Shown piece by piece: positions 1 through 5,276 of a stretch of 6,559 nucleotides of DNA. The notes beneath the pieces were generated by a model. That model had not been told where the DNA came from and made no database searches. It saw nothing but the letters and a program-made list of their open reading frames with translations. Every line of letters starts with the position of its first letter. Positions within the stretch are counted from its first letter, which is position 1. The position numbers and the translations under genes are program-made. Origin of the DNA: an uncultured bacterium (GTDB lineage: Bacteria; Patescibacteriota; Saccharimonadia; Saccharimonadales; Saccharimonadaceae); assembly GCA_900556165.1 (NCBI GenBank), contig USNP01000033.1, positions 1-6,559 of the forward strand, in the 5' to 3' direction.

Positions 1-1
1 A

Positions 2-7
2 TATAAT
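2..7 (+). promoter_or_regulatory. -10 box of the pilin gene, probably leaderless
   Basis: A perfect TATAAT lies at 2-7 and the ATG of the pilin-like gene begins at 16, leaving 8 nt between them. Transcription normally starts about 7 nt after the -10 box, so the transcript would begin at or within 1-2 nt of the ATG. No Shine-Dalgarno sequence is visible in 8-15. The -35 region lies outside the window, so the promoter cannot be fully judged. Confidence 0.6.
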
Positions 8-15
8 GAGAATGT

Positions 16-408
16 ATGAAGAAAAAATCCGGTTTTACAGTTATTGAAATCTGTGTTGTAATTGCTTTTTTGATTTTAGTTGGTATAATTTTTACAATGC
101 AACGTTTCGAACTACTTTCAATTCAGCGCGACCAAATTCGAAAACTTTCAATCAACGAAATTTATTACAATCTTGAAGAAGTTTATTACAAAAAGAACGG
201 CTATTTCCCTGAAAAAATCGATGAGAATTCAATCAAAGGAATTGAACCAAACCTTCTCACCGACCCTTCAGGAATTTTAATCAACGAAGAACACTCCGAA
301 TATCGATACGAACCAATTGAATGTGAAAACGGTAAATGTAAGAAATTTACAATTCGCGCAAAATTAGAAAAAGAAGGTGATTTTATTAAAAAATCTCGAA
401 ACAGCTAA
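16..408 (+). CDS. type IV pilin-like prepilin (pseudopilin)
   Basis: A 130-residue protein with a classic class III (prepilin) leader: a short basic MKKKSG leader followed by F-T-V-I-E, with predicted prepilin peptidase cleavage between G6 and F7 and the conserved Glu at position 5 of the mature protein (E11). Residues about 7-27 form the hydrophobic N-terminal helix, continuing as an amphipathic alpha1 helix to about residue 60. The C-terminal head is small (about 60-130) and has a Cys pair (C103, C108) that may form a disulfide loop. By family it would be a membrane-held subunit of a type IV pilus or secretion pseudopilus, an apparatus common in Patescibacteria. The start at 16 is fixed by an in-frame TGA at 7-9. 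There is no ribosome binding site, and a TATAAT ends 8 nt upstream. The gene faces the PH-domain gene tail to tail. The class is secure from the leader; the exact pilin type (major, minor, pseudopilin) cannot be read from sequence alone. Confidence 0.88.
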   Translation: MKKKSGFTVIEICVVIAFLILVGIIFTMQRFELLSIQRDQIRKLSINEIYYNLEEVYYKKNGYFPEKIDENSIKGIEPNLLTDPSGILINEEHSEYRYEPIECENGKCKKFTIRAKLEKEGDFIKKSRNS

Positions 409-411
409 AAT

Positions 412-447
412 AAAACGGCCAACGAATTTTCGAAAGCCGTTTTTTTA
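412..447. terminator. bidirectional Rho-independent terminator between convergent genes
   Basis: Inverted repeat AAAACGGC (412-419) / GCCGTTTT (436-443), followed on the plus strand by a run of seven T (440-446). The loop itself contains a small CGAA/TTCG stem. On the minus strand the same stem is followed by TTTTATTTT, so it can end both the pilin transcript and the opposing ruvB/PH-domain transcript, whose stop codon at 450-452 almost touches it. Confidence 0.85.
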
Positions 448-449
448 TA

Positions 450-1202
450 TTATTTTACACTCATTTTTTCACCATCTTCAAAAAGTTTATCCGAAAGCAT
501 TTGATTTTCTCGTGCTGCTTCAACAACATCGCTTAAAAATTCTGCTTTCTTATCCGGGTTTGGTGAGAAAGCGAATGTATAAGTTGATTCATCACCAACC
601 GTGCTTAATTTAACTGTGCCATAATTAAATAGATGTTGCAAAATTCCATCGCGCGAATACGAAATATCCTCGATCGATTCAAGATTAATCACCTGCTTTT
701 TCTGACTCATAATTGTCGTTGAAATCCACTGAATTGCGCGCTCATTAGTAATAACGATCCTATTTGCTCTATAAACAACATAATTTACGTAAGTCAGAAG
801 AATTAAAAGTAACGTAATTGAACCAAAAACTACCGAAAGTTGCGGTTTAAAATTTGCGGGGATTGGGAGCGGATTCGGCATAAAACATAAAATAATCCAA
901 GCACTAATCAAGAAAACCGCCACCATTGAACTAAAAATAATATTCAAAATATATCCAAGCGAATGTCGTCGCATCGAAAGCACCACATATTCATCTTCAT
1001 CAACCGTAATTTCTGGGTATTTTTTAACAGAACGATCATGTCGCGCTTTAATAGTTTGTGGATCACCAGCAGGAACTTCAACATGCACAACTGGCTGAAC
1101 TCGAATTGGTACACCCAAACTATTTTCGAAGCTTAAATTTTCGTTCTGATTCTGGGCAATTTTTTCCTCAAATTTCTGAGCTAAGCTTTGCTTATCGTTC
1201 AT
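450..1202 (-). CDS. bacterial PH-domain (YdbS/YdbT-like bPH2) membrane protein
   Basis: A 250-residue protein. Residues 1-75 are polar and probably cytosolic. Two hydrophobic segments follow at about 83-108 and 121-144, and right after the second comes a bacterial pleckstrin-homology-like domain (about 145-235) with the typical pattern NRIVITNERAI, then INLESIEDIS and a GTVKLST strand. Two membrane helices feeding directly into a bPH domain is the usual design of the DUF304/YdbS family, whose molecular function is unsettled. Nothing here supports an enzyme activity. The start overlaps the 3' end of ruvB by 11 nt and is supported by AAAGGA (1211-1216) 8 nt before the ATG, inside ruvB, so the two are very likely cotranscribed and translationally coupled. 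Whether it has any link to recombination, or merely shares a transcript, is unknown. Confidence 0.8.
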   Translation of the reverse strand: MNDKQSLAQKFEEKIAQNQNENLSFENSLGVPIRVQPVVHVEVPAGDPQTIKARHDRSVKKYPEITVDEDEYVVLSMRRHSLGYILNIIFSSMVAVFLISAWIILCFMPNPLPIPANFKPQLSVVFGSITLLLILLTYVNYVVYRANRIVITNERAIQWISTTIMSQKKQVINLESIEDISYSRDGILQHLFNYGTVKLSTVGDESTYTFAFSPNPDKKAEFLSDVVEAARENQMLSDKLFEDGEKMSVK

Positions 1203-2208
1203 CTTTGAATTCCTTTCCTAAATGCTCAAACGCTTTTTTTGTAATTATTCTTCCTCGCGGTGTTCTTTGCAGAAAACCAATCTGCATCAAATATGGTTCA
1301 TAAAAATCTTCAATTGTTGCAGCTTCATCACCCGTCAATGCGGCCATCGTATTTAAGCCAACCGGCCGCGTGCCATAATTTTCGATAACCGATTTTAATA
1401 GATTTCTGTCTGCCGCATCTAAACCTAACTTATCAATTTCAAGCATTTTTAAAGCCTCTTTAACTGTTTTCGAATCGATAACTCCATCACCTTTTACATC
1501 GGCATAATCTCGAACACGTTTTAAGATACGGTTTGCAATTCGTGGAGTTAGTCTTGCTCGAGTTGAGAGAATATCTGAAGCTTCTTTTTCGATATTACTA
1601 CCCAATAAATTACTTGAACGCAAGATAATTTTTGAAATTTCCTTAGGTTTATAAAATTCTAATCTATAGATATGTCCAAACCGATCTCGAAGCGGTGCCG
1701 CTAAACTTCCCGTTCGAGTTGTTGCACCAATAACTGTAAAATGCGGCAAATCTAATCTAACCGAGCGTGCGGCTGGTCCTTTACCAATCACAATATCAAG
1801 TTTAAAATCCTCCATTGCAGAATAAAGAATTTCTTCAACTGCGCGTGGCATGCGATGAATTTCATCAATAAAAAGAATATCACCGTCCTGCAAATTCGTG
1901 ACAATAGATGCTAAATCTCCAGCTTTCTCAATCGCTGGGCCAGATGTAATTCGAATATTTGCACCCATTTCACGCGCAATAACATTTGCCATTGTGGTTT
2001 TTCCAAGCCCCGGCGGACCATAAAGTAAGACATGATCAATGCTTTCACCACGTTTTTTTGCCGCATCAATTGCAAGCTTTAAATTCTTTTTTAATCGCTC
2101 CTGACCAATATATTCATCAAAACTCGTTGGGCGTAAAGAAATCTCCACCTGCTGCTCCTGTGGTTCATCCTCGTGTAAATTCGCATCAATAATTCTCTCG
2201 ATAGCCAT
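1192..2208 (-). CDS. ruvB: Holliday junction branch migration ATPase RuvB
   Basis: A full-length RuvB (338 residues; E. coli has 336). It is the AAA+ motor that forms hexameric rings on DNA and, with RuvA, drives branch migration of Holliday junctions in the cytoplasm. Visible motifs in order: Walker A GPPGLGKT (64-71), Walker B FIDEIH (113-118), sensor 1 GATTR (161-165), arginine-finger region PLRDRFG (172-178), sensor 2 TPRIANR (221-227), and the C-terminal winged-helix DNA-binding domain with RPVGLNT (281-287) and RTPRGR (315-320). All key residues are present. The start at 2208 gives the usual MAIER-type N-terminus, and a TATAAT box ends 7 nt before it with no Shine-Dalgarno site, which suggests a leaderless mRNA. 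The PH-domain gene follows with an 11-nt overlap. ruvA and ruvC lie on the same strand upstream but are separated from ruvB by an opposite-strand gene. I saw no recognisable LexA box. Confidence 0.98.
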   Translation of the reverse strand: MAIERIIDANLHEDEPQEQQVEISLRPTSFDEYIGQERLKKNLKLAIDAAKKRGESIDHVLLYGPPGLGKTTMANVIAREMGANIRITSGPAIEKAGDLASIVTNLQDGDILFIDEIHRMPRAVEEILYSAMEDFKLDIVIGKGPAARSVRLDLPHFTVIGATTRTGSLAAPLRDRFGHIYRLEFYKPKEISKIILRSSNLLGSNIEKEASDILSTRARLTPRIANRILKRVRDYADVKGDGVIDSKTVKEALKMLEIDKLGLDAADRNLLKSVIENYGTRPVGLNTMAALTGDEAATIEDFYEPYLMQIGFLQRTPRGRIITKKAFEHLGKEFKDER

Positions 2209-2215
2209 TGTTTAT

Positions 2216-2244
2216 ATTATACCATAGTTTGACTTTTTTAAAAA
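2216..2244 (-). promoter_or_regulatory. ruvB promoter, extended -10, leaderless
   Basis: On the minus strand TATAAT occupies 2221-2216 and is preceded by TGG, giving the extended -10 form TGnTATAAT. Only 7 nt separate it from the ruvB ATG, so the start site should fall on or next to the ATG. The -35 region (TTTTTA, about 2239-2244 at 17-bp spacing) is poor, as is common with extended -10 promoters. It interleaves with the opposing promoter for the 126-residue gene. Confidence 0.7.
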
Positions 2245-2256
2245 AATTGATATAAT
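2229..2256 (+). promoter_or_regulatory. sigma-70-type promoter of the 126-residue orphan gene
   Basis: TTGACT (2229-2234), 16-bp spacer, TATAAT (2251-2256), with TGA just before the -10 box giving TGnTATAAT. This is the closest match to the consensus in the window. Predicted transcription start is about 2263, leaving a leader of about 41 nt. Its -35 lies between the -10 and -35 of the ruvB promoter on the other strand, so the two promoters overlap physically. Confidence 0.8.
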
Positions 2257-2263
2257 TATCATA

Positions 2264-2296
2264 TCTCTTATAAAAGAGAAGTACATAAAAGGATGG
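2264..2296 (+). promoter_or_regulatory. 5' leader hairpin and ribosome binding site
   Basis: TCTCTT (2264-2269) and AAGAGA (2274-2279) can form a 6-bp hairpin with an ATAA loop, placed right at the predicted 5' end of the mRNA. It is followed by AAAGGATGG (2288-2296), a Shine-Dalgarno-like site 7 nt before the ATG at 2304. A 5'-terminal stem-loop could stabilise the transcript. It is AU-rich and there is no U-tract directly after it, so it is not a terminator. Confidence 0.5.
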
Positions 2297-2303
2297 TGTT
2301 CTT

Positions 2304-2684
2304 ATGGAAACACAAGTAACTACAGTTACCTCTTCAGAAGTTTTAGCACAAAATATTTTCGCAAAAGCAAAAAATATTGCAAATTTAGTTTATCGTGGTA
2401 AACTGAGTGGCAGAATTTTTGTTCAGAAAATTAATGTAAGAAATGAAGAAATCCGAGAAAATGTCTGGGTCATAGCCCTTAAAGATGAAAAAACTCCGGA
2501 CCACGTTAATGAAGCTGCTAAACTTTTCGTAATCGATTCTCGCGAAGGATTTATTTGGGTTAAAAGCGAGGGTAAATATGAATATAAAAAACTAAAGATT
2601 GAAAAACTCAAGAAACTCGAGAATATCGATCTTGAATATATTCATGAAATTTTTTCCAAAATAGAACAGGATCTGTCCTATTAA
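2304..2684 (+). CDS. uncharacterised 126-residue protein between ruvB and ruvA
   Basis: I do not recognise this protein. It has no signal peptide and no membrane segment, so it should be cytosolic. A Ser/Thr/Val-rich start (1-12) leads into a probable helix (about 13-30). The middle (35-92) alternates hydrophobic and charged residues as beta strands would, including RIFVQKINV, ENVWVIAL, KLFVID and GFIWVKSEGKYEY. The end (93-125) is a Lys/Glu-rich amphipathic helix. The gene is surely expressed as a unit: consensus promoter, leader with a Shine-Dalgarno site, and a strong terminator right after the stop. It is a single-gene unit inserted, in opposite orientation, into the ruvC-ruvA-ruvB series. 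Sharing a promoter region with ruvB hints at co-regulation, but no function can be assigned. Base composition looks like its neighbours, so there is no sign of recent transfer. Confidence 0.85.
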   Translation: METQVTTVTSSEVLAQNIFAKAKNIANLVYRGKLSGRIFVQKINVRNEEIRENVWVIALKDEKTPDHVNEAAKLFVIDSREGFIWVKSEGKYEYKKLKIEKLKKLENIDLEYIHEIFSKIEQDLSY

Positions 2685-2687
2685 ATA

Positions 2688-2720
2688 AAGTTGCACAAAA
2701 TGTGCAACTTTTTCTTTTTT
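2688..2720. terminator. strong bidirectional terminator (orphan gene / ruvA)
   Basis: A perfect 10-bp inverted repeat, AAGTTGCACA (2688-2697) and TGTGCAACTT (2701-2710), with a 3-nt AAA loop, followed on the plus strand by TTTCTTTTTT. It starts 3 nt after the orphan stop codon. Read on the minus strand the stem is followed by TATTTAAT after its own TTs, so it can also end the ruvA transcript, whose stop codon is at 2728-2730. Confidence 0.92.
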
Positions 2721-2727
2721 CAAAAAA

Positions 2728-3303
2728 TTAAATTCCAGCTTTCAACGCCAAAGTAATACGTTCTTCCGTTGGTAAATCTCGCGAGATTTGCTCTAATGCT
2801 TTTGTTGCATCATTCAAATTGAACCCAAGTGCAATAAGCGCCTCTAAAGCCTCATCTGAAGCTAAGCTAATATTAGCGCCAACGCCATCTGGTTTCGAAA
2901 TTGCCATTCCAACTTTATCTTTTAGGTCTAAAATTACACGTTCGGCGGATTTTTTACCAACGCCAGAAGCTTTTTGAATAAATTTCGCGTCTTCACAAGC
3001 AATTGCGTTTCGAACTTCTTCAGTTTCACCCAAGCTCATAATAGCAATTCCAGCCCTCGGCCCAACACCTTGAACAGTAATTAACAATTCAAAAAGTTTT
3101 TTTGCCGCCAAGCTTGAAAAACCAAATAATTCTTGGCTTCTATCAGTAATATTATGATAAGTATAAAATTTAATTTGTTCGTTTAAAACTGCCCGCTCAA
3201 ATTCTCCTGCGGGAACAATAATTTCATATCCAACACCAGAAACGTCAACAATCACGCTCCCAGCAAATTTTTCAGCAATTGTTCCAGAAATATGTGCAAT
3301 CAT
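2728..3303 (-). CDS. ruvA: Holliday junction DNA-binding subunit RuvA
   Basis: A complete 191-residue RuvA (E. coli 203). It binds the four-way junction as a tetramer and loads RuvB. Domain I (about 1-62) is the OB fold with the VSGVGYE motif (21-27). Domain II (about 63-135) carries two helix-hairpin-helix motifs, QGVGPR (78-83) and SGVGKK (113-118). Domain III (about 148-191), which contacts RuvB, has the usual EALEALIALGF start. The acidic pin in domain I, Glu55-Asp56 in E. coli, aligns with Asp54-Arg55 here, so the second acidic residue is replaced by a basic one. The start at 3303 gives the family's usual MIxxxxG N-terminus. A -10 box ends 6 nt before it and there is no Shine-Dalgarno site. 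ruvC ends 30 nt upstream on the same strand. A strong terminator follows, so ruvA is not cotranscribed with ruvB. Confidence 0.97.
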   Translation of the reverse strand: MIAHISGTIAEKFAGSVIVDVSGVGYEIIVPAGEFERAVLNEQIKFYTYHNITDRSQELFGFSSLAAKKLFELLITVQGVGPRAGIAIMSLGETEEVRNAIACEDAKFIQKASGVGKKSAERVILDLKDKVGMAISKPDGVGANISLASDEALEALIALGFNLNDATKALEQISRDLPTEERITLALKAGI

Positions 3304-3309
3304 TATTTA

Positions 3310-3318
3310 ATTTTACCA
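3310..3318 (-). promoter_or_regulatory. ruvA promoter, extended -10, leaderless
   Basis: On the minus strand TGGTAAAAT (3318-3310) is an extended -10 box of the same design as that of ruvB. Only 6 nt (TAAATA) lie between it and the ruvA ATG, too few for a Shine-Dalgarno site on the resulting RNA. The -35 region about 17 bp upstream is AT-rich without a good match. It sits in the 30-nt gap after the ruvC stop codon, so ruvA can be transcribed both from here and by readthrough from ruvC. Confidence 0.6.
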
Positions 3319-3333
3319 TAACTACTTTAATTT

Positions 3334-3819
3334 TTAAATACGCGTCATATAAAAATGTGTAATTGCAGCAGCGAGTGCATCGGCCGCATCATCTGGTTTT
3401 GGCACCTCCACCAAATTCAAAGTTGAACGCACCATTTCTTGCATCTGTTTCTTATTTGCACCGCCATATCCAGTTAAGGTTTGCTTAATTTGATTTGGTG
3501 TATATTCAGAAATCGGAATTTTCGATTGTTGAGCTACTAAAATTGCCACACCTCGAGCTTGTGCAACTGAAATCGCCGTCGTTACGTTTTTCGAAAAAAA
3601 TAACTTCTCGATCGAAACTTCATCTGGTTTAGTTTCTCCAATAATCTCTTTTAAACTATTGTAAATTTCCTCTAGTCGAATCTCAATCGGCGTATGAGCC
3701 GGCGTTGAAATTACTCCGCCAGTAATCATTTTTATTGGCTTTCCAATCTCACAATCCACAACACCAAAACCTAAAATTCCCGTTCCTGGATCAATCCCTA
3801 AAATCCTCCTTTTGGTCAT
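3334..3819 (-). CDS. ruvC: crossover junction endodeoxyribonuclease RuvC
   Basis: A 161-residue RuvC (E. coli 173) that dimerises on Holliday junctions and cuts two opposed strands symmetrically, using Mg2+. The RNase H-like catalytic acids are all present: D10 in GIDPGT, E71 in SIEKLFF, and D144 and D147 in the DDAADALA block before AITH, matching E. coli D7, E66, D138 and D141. The ATG overlaps the stop codon of the upstream surface-protein gene as ATGA (3816-3819), with AAAGG (3826-3830) 6 nt before it, so translation is coupled to that gene. ruvA follows after 30 nt. The family assignment is secure; the operon partners upstream are unusual for ruvC. Confidence 0.97.
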   Translation of the reverse strand: MTKRRILGIDPGTGILGFGVVDCEIGKPIKMITGGVISTPAHTPIEIRLEEIYNSLKEIIGETKPDEVSIEKLFFSKNVTTAISVAQARGVAILVAQQSKIPISEYTPNQIKQTLTGYGGANKKQMQEMVRSTLNLVEVPKPDDAADALAAAITHFYMTRI

Positions 3820-5276
3820 TTTTTACCTTTCGAAAACTTTGCAAAAATATCTTTTCGAAACTCAAAAAACATAATCACCAAAAATACCAAAATTATAACT
3901 ACAACCATCCACCAGCCTGCGAATTCAGCATTTTTCGAATCTTCACCCGCCTTTTCAACTTTTCCTTCTTCCTCGCTGTTATTTTTAATTATTTTTCTAC
4001 AACGATTCGTTTCTTCATTGCGTTCATAGCCATCTTTACAAGGAGTTAATTCTCTCTTAGTTTCACTGATATTTTTTCGACAACGATTTGTTTCAGGATT
4101 TCGTGTATATCCAGGTGCGCACAAAACTTCTTTTTTTGAAAGCGAAGCTAAGCTAATCTTTCGACATCGGTTCGTTTCAGTATTTCGATAATATCCATCA
4201 GGACATTCCGCTATATTTTTCTCAGCTAAAACTTTATTACAGCGGTTTGTTTCCAGATTTAAAACATATCCGTTTTCACATATTTTTTCAGATTTTTCAT
4301 CTCGTTTTTTATTGCATCTGCCAGATTCTTCATTTAAAAAATACCCTTCTTCACAAGTTTTTTTAACTTTTTCACACTTATTTTCAGAATTCAATTTAAA
4401 ACCATCTTCACAAATTTGAAGAATATTTTCGCTATTTTTTGTAATTTTAAAACTCTGAATCCATTTTTCGCCCTCAAAAATCCAACTAGAATCTTTTTTT
4501 GAATGGCTAATTTCAAGCTTTTGAATTTCATGATTTTCAGAATTTAGAAAAATAATTCTATTTATGCCAGTTTTCAAAAATTTAAAATCATTATCAGAAT
4601 CCAAAGTTAAAAATCCAGAAGCAGCAATTTCTTCATCTGTAAAATTATATATTTTCGGTTTTTTATTATTTCCCAAATAAACCTCAATTTTACAATTTTT
4701 TAATTTTATAATTTCATTTGAATTATTTTTTAGTTCCAAAAATTGCTCATTCGAATTTGCTAAAATTTCATTAATTTGAATATTTTCGCAAAAATCCTGC
4801 TCCTTATCAGCCAAACCACCCGATTTAAAGATTACATCATTTTGTGAAATTTCAAATTTATTCAAAAAACCTTCTCTTATTAGAACATTTTCATTTTCGA
4901 AAATTGGCGCATTTTTCTTTTTACAATTCATGTTATAACTACATAAAAAATCTACTTTTCGATCGTTAATTTTCAATTCTATCGGCTGACTAAAAGTAAA
5001 TTCTGCCGAAAGTTTTCCGTCCGATTTTTCACTACCTAATAAAATTTGCGATCTTTTCAAGAAAATTCCATCACGAATTAAGCTCAGACTTTTTCCATTT
5101 TGCACAATTTCAAGCTTCGAAAATGGAAAATCTTCGCCAATATTCGAGATTTCTATCATTGAATTTGAAACTTTCGAAATAAAAATACCATTTTGCGCAA
5201 TCTCCGCAAAAGCCTGTGAAGAATTAAAAATGAAAACAGTTAAAAATATTACCAAAAAATACTTAAATAATTTCAT
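3816..5276 (-). CDS. membrane-anchored surface protein with LTD domains and six Cys repeats
   Basis: A 486-residue exported protein of unknown role. A signal peptide (about 1-24, AFA-E cleavage site) is followed by an LTD-like beta domain (about 30-150) containing C112-S-x4-C118. A better lamin-tail-type domain follows (about 165-285), with INEILAN (168-174) and FLELKNNSNEIIKLKNC (179-195). Next come six Cys-bounded repeats (289-426) of the form C-x2-G-Y-x2-N-x-E-T-N-R-C-R-K, then an acidic linker, one membrane helix (about 455-472) and a basic cytoplasmic tail. So the bulk faces outside and the C-terminus anchors it. LTD domains often mediate protein, DNA or membrane contacts; the repeats probably form disulfides. 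The start at 5276 has AAAGGA 6 nt upstream and overlaps the preceding LTD gene by 14 nt; the end overlaps ruvC by 4 nt. It is a probable paralog of the preceding gene product in its first domain. Architecture is clear; function is not known. Confidence 0.85.
   Translation of the reverse strand: MKLFKYFLVIFLTVFIFNSSQAFAEIAQNGIFISKVSNSMIEISNIGEDFPFSKLEIVQNGKSLSLIRDGIFLKRSQILLGSEKSDGKLSAEFTFSQPIELKINDRKVDFLCSYNMNCKKKNAPIFENENVLIREGFLNKFEISQNDVIFKSGGLADKEQDFCENIQINEILANSNEQFLELKNNSNEIIKLKNCKIEVYLGNNKKPKIYNFTDEEIAASGFLTLDSDNDFKFLKTGINRIIFLNSENHEIQKLEISHSKKDSSWIFEGEKWIQSFKITKNSENILQICEDGFKLNSENKCEKVKKTCEEGYFLNEESGRCNKKRDEKSEKICENGYVLNLETNRCNKVLAEKNIAECPDGYYRNTETNRCRKISLASLSKKEVLCAPGYTRNPETNRCRKNISETKRELTPCKDGYERNEETNRCRKIIKNNSEEEGKVEKAGEDSKNAEFAGWWMVVVIILVFLVIMFFEFRKDIFAKFSKGKK
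3999..4412 (-). repeat. six tandem coding repeats, C-x2-G-Y-x2-N-x-E-T-N-R-C
   Basis: Six imperfect units in the 486-residue surface protein, with Cys pairs at residues 289/301, 308/321, 333/346, 358/371, 386/399 and 413/426. Unit starts are 19, 25, 25, 28 and 27 residues apart. The core of each unit is fixed (13-14 residues) while the linkers vary. Units nearest the membrane (3-6) keep the exact E-T-N-R-C; unit 1 is a residue shorter and units 1-2 read S-E-N-K-C and E-S-G-R-C. At DNA level the units have diverged well beyond recent duplication. Confidence 0.9.

Noticed and set aside
377..613. Plus-strand ORF of 78 codons overlapping the pilin end and the PH-domain gene
   Set aside because: It runs through the terminator and antisense to a good gene, has no ribosome binding site, and its product has no domain-like pattern.
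1058..2192. Plus-strand ORFs at 1058-1303 and 1986-2192
   Set aside because: Antisense shadows of the PH-domain gene and ruvB; His/Gln/Pro-rich translations typical of reverse frames.
2423..2611. Minus-strand ORF inside the orphan gene
   Set aside because: Ser/Leu-rich reverse-frame translation, no start signals, and the plus-strand gene has a full promoter, RBS and terminator.
3735..4049. Plus-strand ORF of 104 codons opposite ruvC and the Cys repeats
   Set aside because: Phe/Asn/His-rich shadow of the AT-rich minus-strand genes, with no start signals.
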